In this document: piece after piece, positions 1 to 4,809 of the stretch
Position numbering within the stretch: position 1 is the first letter of the stretch
Layout of the letters: the number at the start of each line of letters is the position of its first letter
Source of the DNA: Bordetella parapertussis
Lineage (GTDB): Bacteria; Pseudomonadota; Gammaproteobacteria; Burkholderiales; Burkholderiaceae_C
Length of the DNA: 5,201 nucleotides
Reading direction: 5' to 3'
Assembly (NCBI GenBank): GCA_945878355.1
Contig: CAMCTC010000203.1
Span: 1-5,201, forward strand
Notes under the pieces: model-generated
Database searches by the model: none
The model's input: only the letters and a program-made list of their open reading frames with translations
What the model was told of the DNA's origin: nothing
Position numbers and translations under genes: made by a program

Positions 1-66
1 ACCCGACGCCTGATAGGCCACCACCTGCTCCAAGCACCGCTCCAACCGTTCCCGATCCAAATTCAC
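1..66 (-). CDS. IS66-family accessory protein (TnpA-like), N-terminal fragment
   Basis: Only the first 22 codons are in the window, and the gene runs off the left edge. It starts with GTG at 66-64 and reads VNLDRERLERCLEQVVAYQA. The start is supported by an AAGGAG ribosome binding site five bases upstream. The charged helix followed by QVVAYQASG resembles the N-terminus of the small accessory ORF found at the 5' end of IS66-type elements, which is needed with TnpB and the DDE transposase TnpC for transposition. Its position about 80 bp inside a GTAA-type terminus fits the first gene of such an element. Whether the gene is intact cannot be seen. Confidence 0.6.
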   Translation of the reverse strand, partial: MNLDRERLERCLEQVVAYQASG

Positions 67-71
67 GCCGT

Positions 72-77
72 CTCCTT
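72..77 (-). promoter_or_regulatory. Ribosome binding site of the IS66 accessory gene
   Basis: The minus strand reads AAGGAG followed by five bases and GTG at 66. This decides for a GTG start. Confidence 0.7.
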
Positions 78-128
78 CGCCGTTGCAATGGACGCAAGGT
101 TGGCAGGTTCATGGTTTAACGGAAAGAT

Positions 129-148
129 GGGGTTGGCGGAACGCTTAC
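129..148. repeat. Terminal inverted repeat (outer end) of the IS66-like element
   Basis: Read on the minus strand from 148, the sequence begins GTAAGCGTTCCGCC. GTAA, often GTAAGCG, is the conserved tip of IS66-family inverted repeats. Only the outer tip is certain. The inner boundary is approximate because the partner repeat is outside the window. Confidence 0.6.
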
Positions 149-345
149 GGCTGCTGGGTGGTCTCACGCTGTCGGTGCTGCTGCAGGCGCTGGTGCTGTA
201 CGCACCGCCGATGAACGCGCTGTTCCACACCGTGCCGCTGCCGCCGGAGTCGCTGCTGCCGCTGCTGGGGCTGGCCAGCCTGGTCCTGTGGTTGGAAGAA
301 GCGCGCAAGCTGTGGGCGCGCAGGATGCCCCGGGCTCGGCCATGA
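149..345 (+). pseudogene. P-type cation-transporting ATPase, C-terminal fragment
   Basis: About 65 codons remain of a P-type ATPase of the kind with a cation ATPase C-terminal domain. The reading LSVLLQALVLYAPPMNALF, then a TVPLPPES loop, a second hydrophobic segment and LEEARKLWARR matches the last two membrane helices and basic tail of calcium/cation-pumping P-type ATPases. The full protein would be some 800-900 residues. The DKTGT phosphorylation site, nucleotide-binding domain and first helices are all missing because the gene is cut by the IS66-like terminus at 148. The frame stays open back to an ATG at 88 inside the IS end, so an 85-residue hybrid peptide with two membrane helices could be made, but no ribosome binding site precedes it. 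The stop overlaps the next gene's start as ATGA (342-345), a sign of former translational coupling. It cannot be a working pump. Confidence 0.75.
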
Positions 346-1346
346 GCCTTGCCTGGCTGCTCATCCAGTTCACGGCCTGCGCCGTACTGATCGCGCGGGC
401 GGGCTACCTGCTCAGCCACAGCGCCGACGCCCTCGCCGGCGCCTACGGCTGGGGCCGCGGCTGGGTCGGCCTGGCCTTGCTGGCCACCGTGACCTCGCTG
501 CCCGAGCTGGCCTCGGGCATCAGCGCGGTGGCCTTCGTCGATGCACCCAACCTGGCCGTGGGCAACGCGCTCGGTGCCTGCGTCGTCAACCTGCTGTTCT
601 TGGTCGTGGTCGACGCGCTGCAGCGCCACCAGCCGATGTACCGCGAAGCCAGCGCGACGCACTTGTTGTCGGCCGCATTCGGCGTGGTGATGCTGGGGTT
701 TGTCGCCCTGAGCCTGCTCACCGGCACACGTGCCCCTGCCCTGCTGCACGTCGGCATCTACAGCCCGATGCTGCTGGCGCTCTACCTGCTGGCACTCAAG
801 GGGGTGCATGCGCACGAACGCCAGGCCATGGCCGTCGGCACTGGAACGCGCAGCCCGCTACCGGCGGGACAGACGCGGAACGAGTGGCGACGATTCGGCC
901 TCGCCGCGGGGGTGGTGCTGGCCGCAGGCAGCTGGCTGCCCAAGGTGGCCGACGGGCTGGCGACGACGCTGGGCCTGTCCAGAAGTTTCGTCGGCACGGT
1001 GTTGATGGCCGTCGTGACCACGCTGCCGGAGATGGCCGTGACGCTCGGCGCCTTGCGGCTGGGCGCGCTGGACATGGCCATCGGCAACCTGCTGGGCAGC
1101 AACCTGTTCAATGTCTTGATCCTGGCGGTGGACGATGTCTTCTACGTCCGTGGGCCGCTGCTCGCCGACGTTGCGTCCGTGCACGCGGGCACCGCGGTGG
1201 CGGCACTGGTGATGACGGGTCTGGTGATCATCGGCCTGGTGATGCGGCCGCAAGGGCGCACGCTGCGGATGATGAGCTGGGTCAGCGTCGGCATCGCTGC
1301 GACCTACGTCGTCAATGCGGCGCTGGTCTACCTGGGCGGGGTCTGA
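342..1346 (+). CDS. CaCA-family Na+/Ca2+ (cation/Ca2+) exchanger-like membrane protein
   Basis: The gene encodes a 334-residue, highly hydrophobic protein with two internal alpha-repeats, the mark of the Ca2+/cation antiporter family. Such proteins move Ca2+ (or another cation) across the inner membrane against Na+ or H+. Repeat 1 (about residues 43-90) has TSLPELASG and GNALGACVVN. Repeat 2 (about 216-262) has TTLPEMAVT and GNLLGSNLFN, with the conserved Pro-Glu pairs at 54-55 and 229-230. A polar charged loop at about 155-185 separates the halves. Length and layout fit the bacterial family. The start at 342 overlaps the ATPase stop as ATGA. An in-frame start at 288 would add 18 hydrophilic residues and run into the ATPase coding region, so it is rejected. 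No good ribosome binding site is visible, consistent with coupling to the upstream, now truncated, gene. This is the only plus-strand gene here that looks intact. The transported ion cannot be read from sequence. The first repeat has GAC where GSN is usual. Confidence 0.85.
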   Translation: MSLAWLLIQFTACAVLIARAGYLLSHSADALAGAYGWGRGWVGLALLATVTSLPELASGISAVAFVDAPNLAVGNALGACVVNLLFLVVVDALQRHQPMYREASATHLLSAAFGVVMLGFVALSLLTGTRAPALLHVGIYSPMLLALYLLALKGVHAHERQAMAVGTGTRSPLPAGQTRNEWRRFGLAAGVVLAAGSWLPKVADGLATTLGLSRSFVGTVLMAVVTTLPEMAVTLGALRLGALDMAIGNLLGSNLFNVLILAVDDVFYVRGPLLADVASVHAGTAVAALVMTGLVIIGLVMRPQGRTLRMMSWVSVGIAATYVVNAALVYLGGV

Positions 1347-1393
1347 ATGGTCGTCAGCCGTTCACCTTCGCCCGACATCGCCAACCACACCCC

Positions 1394-2473
1394 ATGCACG
1401 GCCCCTTCTCCGAGTTCGCATTGCTGCTGCTGATCTGCGCGCTGGCCGGCGCCGCCTTCGTGCGCTTGCGCCAGCCGGTGCTGATCGCCTACATCGTCGT
1501 GGGCATCGCCGCGGGACCCACCGGCTTCGGTCTCGTGACGGCGCACGACCAGATCGACTTGCTCGCCCAGGTCGGGTTGGCGGTGCTGCTGTTCGCCGTG
1601 GGGCTGAAGCTGGACCTGCACCATATCCGCCACATCGGGCCGGTGGCGCTGGCCACCGGCCTGGGCCAGTTCGCCTCCACCATCGTGATCGGCTTCGCGC
1701 TGATCCTCGCGCTGGGCAAGGGCGTGATGGAAGCCTTGTACGTCGCCGTGGCGCTGACCTTCTCCAGCACCATCATCATCGTCAAGCTGCTGTCCGACAA
1801 CCGTGAACTCGACAGCCTGCACGGCCGCATCGCGGTGGGCTTCCTGATCGTGCAAGACCTGGCGGTCGTGATCGCGATGATGGCGATGAGCGCGCTGCGA
1901 AGCACGGGCAGCGGCGATCCCGGCGGCGACGGAGCGGGATGGATGGCGGTGCTGCTGTCGCTGGGCTGGCGCCTGACGGCGGCAGCCGCCGCGATGTTCG
2001 TGCTGATGCGCTGGGTGTTGCCGGCCCTGGTGACGGCCATGGCGCGCTCGCAGGAATTGCTGCTGGTGTTTGCCGTCGCCTGGGGTGTGGCCTTGGCCGC
2101 CCTGGGCGAATGGGCCGGCTTCAGCAAGGAGGCGGGTGCCTTCCTAGCCGGCTTCTCGCTCGCCTCCACCCCCTACCGCGAGGCCATGAACGCGCGGCTG
2201 ACCGGCATCCGCGACTTCCTGCTGCTGTTCTTCTTCATCGACCTCGGCGCCAAGCTCGAACTCTCGGCACTGGGCGCCGAAGTGGTGCCTGCGATCGTGT
2301 TGTCGTTGTTCGTGTTGATCGGCAACCCGCTGATCGTTCCGACCATGGGCTTCATGGCGATCCCGAGGTCACGCAGGTGCCTGCACCTGGCGGCTTCGAA
2401 GTGCGATTCGGCGATGTCCAGGACCCCGAGTTCCTCGAGACACTGCCCTTGGCCCGCACACCCTGGGTCGTGA
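1394..2473 (+). pseudogene. Kef-type (CPA2) cation/H+ antiporter, membrane part, frameshifted
   Basis: From ATG 1394 the frame encodes about 320 residues of a monovalent cation:proton antiporter-2 membrane domain. Visible family marks are an N-terminal helix, RQPVLIAYIVVGIAAGPTG (26-44), a LLFAVGLKLDL segment (65-75), TFSSTIIIVKLLSD (122-135), IVQDLAVV with the conserved Gln-Asp (154-155), SKEAGAFLAGFSLA (244-257) and FFIDLGAKLEL (280-290). Kef-like proteins exchange K+ for H+ and carry a C-terminal RCK/TrkA-N regulatory domain, about 560-600 residues in all. After IGNPLIVPTMGFM (309-321) the sequence stops resembling the family and runs 38 unrelated residues to a TGA at 2473. The matching RCK tail appears in another frame just downstream. 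The last membrane helices, the linker and the nucleotide-binding glycine motif are gone, so an internal deletion with frameshift is inferred. The open frame extends upstream to 884, but that part is an out-of-frame reading of the exchanger. No clear ribosome binding site precedes 1394, 47 bp after the exchanger stop. Confidence 0.75.
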
Positions 2474-2706
2474 GCACACTGCCCGACCTCGCCTCCAACC
2501 GGCTCTTGCTGCATGCCCTCACCGAGCGCGGCTACGGCGGGGATCTCGCCATCGTGGCGCGCGACGACGCCACGGGCGCTGCACTCAAGAGCGTCGGTGT
2601 CCCGATCGTGCTCTACCCGGTTCGCAACGCAGTGGACTATGCCGTCGAGCACCTCAGTGAACTGATGCGAGCCGCACGTCCCACGACCGACAAGGAGGTC
2701 CCATGA
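2359..2706 (+). pseudogene. RCK/TrkA-N domain remnant of the Kef-type antiporter
   Basis: In the frame ending with TGA 2704-2706 the sequence reads DPEV, then GGFEVRFGDVQDPEFLETLP, WVVSTLPDLASNRLLLHAL and DLAIVARDD. This is the second half of a TrkA-N (RCK) Rossmann domain as found at the C-terminus of Kef-type antiporters. The first half, with the GxGxxG dinucleotide-binding loop, is absent. This frame is not that of the antiporter membrane part, and the switch lies between about 2340 and 2395. An ATG in this frame at 1939 lies inside the antiporter gene and is not credible as a start. The final TGA overlaps the next ATG as ATGA, preserving the original gene boundary. This supports the view that it is the real 3' end of the antiporter gene. 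Confidence 0.75.
2692..2699 (+). promoter_or_regulatory. Strong ribosome binding site of the universal stress protein gene
   Basis: AAGGAGGT, a near-perfect anti-16S match, lies three bases before ATG 2703, or five bases counted from its GGAG core. It sits inside the last codons of the antiporter RCK remnant. The stress protein gene can therefore initiate on its own even though upstream translation is broken. Confidence 0.8.
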
Positions 2707-3263
2707 ACCGTCTCGGTCCGATCCTCGCTGCCACCGACTTCTCAGGCCCGGCCCGGCATGCCGCCGACCGTGCCGCACGCCTGGCGCACGAAACCGGCGC
2801 AGCGCTGACGCTGATGCAAGTGTCGCCGGGCGGCGCGTTGCAGGAGCTTCGCCAGTGGCTGGGCGCTGGCCATGCGATGGAACAGCAACTGCACGACGAT
2901 GCACGGCGCCAGCTGGCGTTGCTGGCTTCGGATCTGCAGACGCACCGGCACGTGGCCGCGCGGGCGGTCAACGCGTGCGGACCCGTGCTCGATGAGATCA
3001 ACCGCGAGGCCGAGGGCCTGGACGCCGCCCTGCTCGTGCTGGGAGCGCGCGGCGCCGGGTTCCTGCGCCGGCTGGTGCTGGGCAGCACGTCGGAGCGGCT
3101 GCTGCGCCGTACCACCCGGCCGCTGCTGGTCGTGCGCCAGACGCCGCACGAACCCTACCGGCGAGTGCTGATAGCGCTGGACTTCTCGCCCTGGTCGGCA
3201 CAGGCCGTCACGCTGGCGCATCGGGTGGCGCCGCACGCGAGGCTGCTGCTGTTCAATGCCTAA
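2703..3263 (+). CDS. Universal stress protein (UspA family), tandem type, cut by a premature stop
   Basis: The 186-residue product holds one complete Usp domain and the start of a second. Domain 1 begins ILAATDFSGPARHAADRAA (7-25) and ends with the ATP-binding pattern G-x2-G-x9-G-S at residues 114-128 (GARGAGFLRRLVLGS), followed by RPLLVVR. Domain 2 starts YRRVLIALDFSPWSAQAVTL (152-171) and runs to LLLFNA before a TAA at 3261-3263. Usp proteins are soluble ATP-binding proteins tied to stress survival, and tandem forms are usually about 280-300 residues. The same frame continues past the TAA with Usp-like sequence, so the stop is probably a point mutation rather than the natural end. The first domain could still fold and bind ATP. 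The start at 2703 is backed by AAGGAGGT and by the ATGA overlap with the antiporter remnant, which points to joint regulation with the ion transport genes. Confidence 0.8.
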   Translation: MNRLGPILAATDFSGPARHAADRAARLAHETGAALTLMQVSPGGALQELRQWLGAGHAMEQQLHDDARRQLALLASDLQTHRHVAARAVNACGPVLDEINREAEGLDAALLVLGARGAGFLRRLVLGSTSERLLRRTTRPLLVVRQTPHEPYRRVLIALDFSPWSAQAVTLAHRVAPHARLLLFNA

Positions 3264-3464
3264 CAGGTGCTGTTCGAAGAGAAGCTGCACTTCGCCGGCG
3301 TCGATGCCGCCACCATCGATCGCTACCGAAGACAGGTCGGCGCCGATGCCACCCAGCGTGTGCATGCGCTGGCCGCCGCGCTGGAATTCGGCTACGCGCT
3401 TGCGACGCGCAATGTGGCGCATTTCAACTTCTCCGGTCTTGTGGTCATCGATCCATGGGCTTGA
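3264..3464 (+). pseudogene. Chimera: second Usp domain remnant joined to a PIN-domain (VapC-like) toxin tail
   Basis: This is the in-frame continuation after the TAA of the stress protein. Its first part, LFEEKLHFAGVDAATIDRYR to about THE codon for ALAA near 3374, fits the segment between the first strands and the ATP loop of a Usp domain (compare FEGKL, FAGVD, RLHALAA in intact homologues). The second part, from about 3372-3385, reads ALEFGYALATRNVAHFNFSG then LVVIDPWA and stops at 3464. TRNVxxF near the C-terminus followed by G(L/V)xV(I/L)(D/N)PW is the ending of PIN-domain toxins of VapC/FitB type, with the last metal-binding-site region around TRN. The toxin's N-terminal Asp and central acidic residues are absent, so it has no ribonuclease activity. 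The Usp ATP-binding motif of domain 2 is also missing. A GTG at 3267 could start a 65-residue peptide, but no ribosome binding site is seen. The two halves were probably joined by recombination. Confidence 0.6.
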
Positions 3465-3779
3465 TTCAGCACCGTGGCCTGTCAGGCACCAGCATTGGTG
3501 CGGGTTTGCGGCTGATTCAGCCGAAAGTGACCTTTCGAGATCTATCGAGGTCTATCGACTCCTGGGACGCTCGTGAACGCTTCATCGCGGCCTGACGTCA
3601 CCCTCGGAGCGCGTCCGAACGGATAATTCATCAAATACCGTAAGTGCTTGTCGCGCCACACTTTTCAGAGCGTCTTTTTACCGTCAGCTTGGGCGAGTGC
3701 TCTGAGGACCCGCGCCCGACCCATTGGCAGCGCTCCGTCTCTCGCCAAACGGGCTAGGAAAAGCCTTGAACGCGGAGCC
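3465..3779. other. Gene-free stretch between the toxin remnant and higA
   Basis: I see no credible gene in these 315 bases on either strand. The left third holds a cluster of inverted repeats (3477-3537) and a short direct repeat, TCTATCGA at 3541-3548 and 3551-3558. The middle (about 3618-3680) is less GC-rich than its surroundings, including ATAATTCATCAAATACCG and a T5 run, and may be foreign DNA. The right part runs down from the higA stop on the minus strand, and no strong stem with T-tract that would serve as a terminator was found. Both flanks are gene fragments or toxin-antitoxin pieces, so this looks like a recombination scar. Confidence 0.5.
3477..3537. repeat. Cluster of four short perfect inverted repeats
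   Basis: Four perfect dyads lie nearly end to end. They are GCCTG-T-CAGGC (3477-3487), GCACCA-gcat-TGGTGC (3486-3501), GGCTGA-T-TCAGCC (3510-3522) and CGAAAG-tgac-CTTTCG (3522-3537). Two of them (second and fourth) have tetranucleotide loops suitable for stable hairpins. No T-run follows, so an intrinsic terminator is unlikely. The cluster follows directly after the stop of the toxin remnant. Function is unknown; a REP-like, recombination-site or transposon-end structure is possible. Confidence 0.4.
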
Positions 3780-4085
3780 TCACCCCGTCACTGGCTGAAA
3801 GATGCGGATCCTGGGCGAGAGCTTGGCTCGGAGTTCCCGGTCCGCGACTCGGATGTCGTACTCAGACTGCAGGTTCAGCCAGAACCGGGGCTCCATGCCG
3901 AAGAACAACCCGAGCCGAATCGCGGTGTCCGCCGTGATGGGGCGCTGGCCATTGACCAGTTCGCTGATCCTGCTCGGCGAGACATCGATGTCCGCCGAGA
4001 GCTTGCGGGCGCTGATGCCCATGGGCTTCATGAAATCCTCCAGCAGGATCTCGCCCGGATGAATCTCCTCAAGCAACTTGGTCAT
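3780..4085 (-). CDS. higA: HigA-type antitoxin (XRE-family HTH), without its HigB partner
   Basis: The 101-residue protein begins MTKLLEEIHPGEILLEDFMK, the hallmark opening of HigA/VapI-type antitoxins. It continues through a helix-turn-helix (about 24-52, ARKLSADIDVSPSRISELVN) with GQRPITADTAIRLGLFFG, then ends FWLNLQSEYDIR and a short tail. HigA proteins bind and neutralise the ribosome-dependent mRNase HigB and repress their own operon. Length is normal for the family (about 95-105). The ATG at 4085-4083 is chosen because AGGA lies nine bases upstream. The ATG at 4094 directly abuts AGGA, and the frame beyond runs into IS630 sequence. In higBA operons the toxin gene lies just upstream, but here that place is taken by an IS630 transposase on the same strand, so higA is orphaned within the window. 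Its own promoter is not apparent, and transcription may come from the element. The downstream side shows no partner either. Confidence 0.85.
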   Translation of the reverse strand: MTKLLEEIHPGEILLEDFMKPMGISARKLSADIDVSPSRISELVNGQRPITADTAIRLGLFFGMEPRFWLNLQSEYDIRVADRELRAKLSPRIRIFQPVTG

Positions 4086-4094
4086 GTTCCGCAT

Positions 4095-4098
4095 TCCT
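4095..4098 (-). promoter_or_regulatory. Putative ribosome binding site of higA at the IS630 junction
   Basis: On the minus strand CTAGGA precedes the start codons. The AGGA is nine bases from ATG 4085. It overlaps the CTAG tetranucleotide (4097-4100) that looks like the IS630 target, so the insertion appears to have left the binding site intact or rebuilt it. Confidence 0.45.
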
Positions 4099-4104
4099 AG
4101 TACA

Positions 4105-4803
4105 TCAACACGAAAATGTCGAAACATAGTGACGACCTAGTTTTTGATCGGCATCCTGACGAGTGAACTTCCATTCGATGGTGCGCTCGTCGGCGTTTCG
4201 TGCTTCTTGCCAAGCGTCCACTTCGGTCTGCAGCAGTTCTCGGCTGGCGATCCGTCTATCCAGGCACAGCCGACTGAGAATGCCGATTTCGATTTCTGCC
4301 ATGTTCAGCCAGCTCGCGTGCTTTGGGGTGTAGTGGAATTGGACTCGACGCAGGAGCTTGGCCGCCGCGCGCTTGCCCATGACATCGTCGAACGACTTAC
4401 GGAAGTGGGTGTTCAGGTTGTCCAGCACCAGGTGAACGCGGCGTGCCTTGGCATAGGTGTTTGTCAGCAGATCTTTGACAAAGGCAACGAAGTCGATCTT
4501 GCCCCGCTGCGCCGTGACCTCGACGATTCGGCGGCCTGCCTTGGGCTCGACGGCCACGAACAGGTTGGTCGTGCCGTGGCGTACGTACTCATAGTCCTGC
4601 TTGGTCGGGCTGTGTTCAACCATCGGCAGCGGTTGACGACTGTGAGCGATGAGCTGCAAGCTCTTTTCATCGATGCAGATGACCGGTTCAGCCCGGCGCA
4701 ATGGCCGCGCATACAGCTCAAGAAGAGCGTACATCCGCTGCCGGTATTCTTCGGTCAAGGCTCCAATGCACCACATCAACCTGCGCCACGGCTTGATGTC
4801 GTT
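4105..4803 (-). CDS. IS630-family transposase, ORF B (DDE catalytic part), made by -1 frameshift
   Basis: After the slippery run this frame reads NDIKPWRRLMWCIGALTEEY, the normal continuation of the IS630 helix-turn-helix into the catalytic RNase H-like domain. The three acidic residues are visible: Asp in VICIDEKSLQ (codon 4671-4669), Asp in HLVLDNLNTH (4422-4420) and Glu in ASWLNMAEIEIG (4296-4294), with about 41 residues between the last two. The domain is colinear and uninterrupted to TGA at 4107-4105. The visible fused product is about 365 residues, close to the size of IS630 transposases. The frame also extends upstream to 5043, but that reading is a shadow of ORF A and does not look like protein. 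The enzyme cuts and joins DNA at TA targets. It appears potentially active if the frameshift works. It could alternatively be a transposase broken by an indel in the A-run. Confidence 0.85.
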   Translation of the reverse strand, partial: NDIKPWRRLMWCIGALTEEYRQRMYALLELYARPLRRAEPVICIDEKSLQLIAHSRQPLPMVEHSPTKQDYEYVRHGTTNLFVAVEPKAGRRIVEVTAQRGKIDFVAFVKDLLTNTYAKARRVHLVLDNLNTHFRKSFDDVMGKRAAAKLLRRVQFHYTPKHASWLNMAEIEIGILSRLCLDRRIASRELLQTEVDAWQEARNADERTIEWKFTRQDADQKLGRHYVSTFSC

Positions 4804-4809
4804 TTTTTT
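4773..4809 (-). promoter_or_regulatory. Programmed -1 frameshift signal: A8 slippery run and downstream stem-loop
   Basis: On the minus strand the ORF A codons TTA AAA AAA ACG contain the classic heptamer A-AAA-AAA (4809-4803). A -1 slip moves reading to AAC GAC ATC, exactly the transposase frame. Three bases later a perfect seven-base inverted repeat, ACATCAA (4799-4793) and TTGATGT (4779-4773), encloses a 13-base loop. It could stimulate slippage, although the spacer is shorter than usual. The ORF A stop lies within the 3' arm. That slippage occurs is inferred, not shown. Confidence 0.65.

Larger units (their letters stand above)
1..148 (-). mobile_element. End of an IS66-family insertion sequence (partial)
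   Basis: Two signs define this element end. First, a minus-strand gene start at 66 encodes a peptide like the N-terminus of IS66-family accessory proteins. Second, about 80 bp upstream the minus strand begins GTAAGCG at 148, matching the GTAA start typical of IS66-family terminal inverted repeats. Immediately right of 148 the sequence becomes a P-type ATPase C-terminus with no beginning, as expected for an insertion junction. The rest of the element lies left of the window. IS66 elements usually duplicate 8 bp of target, so 149-156 should recur at the far end. The family call rests on remembered similarity and the terminus, not on a search. Confidence 0.7.

Noticed and set aside
88..148. The ATG at 88 as a true start of an 85-residue membrane protein
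   Set aside because: The first 20 codons lie in the IS66 end and no ribosome binding site precedes the ATG. The ATPase similarity starts only after the junction.
63..815. Long minus-strand open frame across the ATPase scrap and exchanger
   Set aside because: Its product is rich in Gln, His, Arg and Gly with no family features, typical of antisense shadow in GC-rich DNA. The plus-strand exchanger explains the region.
884..1393. Upstream extension of the antiporter frame
   Set aside because: It is an out-of-frame reading of the exchanger gene, Arg- and Gly-rich, with no antiporter features. The family N-terminus begins at 1394.
1939..2358. ATG 1939 as start of a 255-residue protein containing the RCK remnant
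   Set aside because: Codons before about 2359 are a shifted reading of the antiporter membrane domain and do not look like protein; only the tail is real.
3372..3464. A functional VapC toxin
   Set aside because: Only the last 30 or so residues are present; the N-terminal and central catalytic acids are missing and no VapB lies next to it.
3541..3558. Tandem TCTATCGA as a CRISPR-like or iteron repeat
   Set aside because: There are only two copies of eight bases with a two-base gap, and no further units.
3593..3600. TGACGTCA palindrome as an operator
   Set aside because: A single 8-bp palindrome in GC-rich DNA with no promoter near it is not enough evidence.
3648..4100. Plus-strand open frame across the higA region
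   Set aside because: It is antisense to the clear HigA coding sequence and shows no domain features.
4100..4135. Outward promoter in the IS630 end for higA
   Set aside because: TGTACT could be a weak -10, but no -35 lies at proper spacing, so I do not call one.
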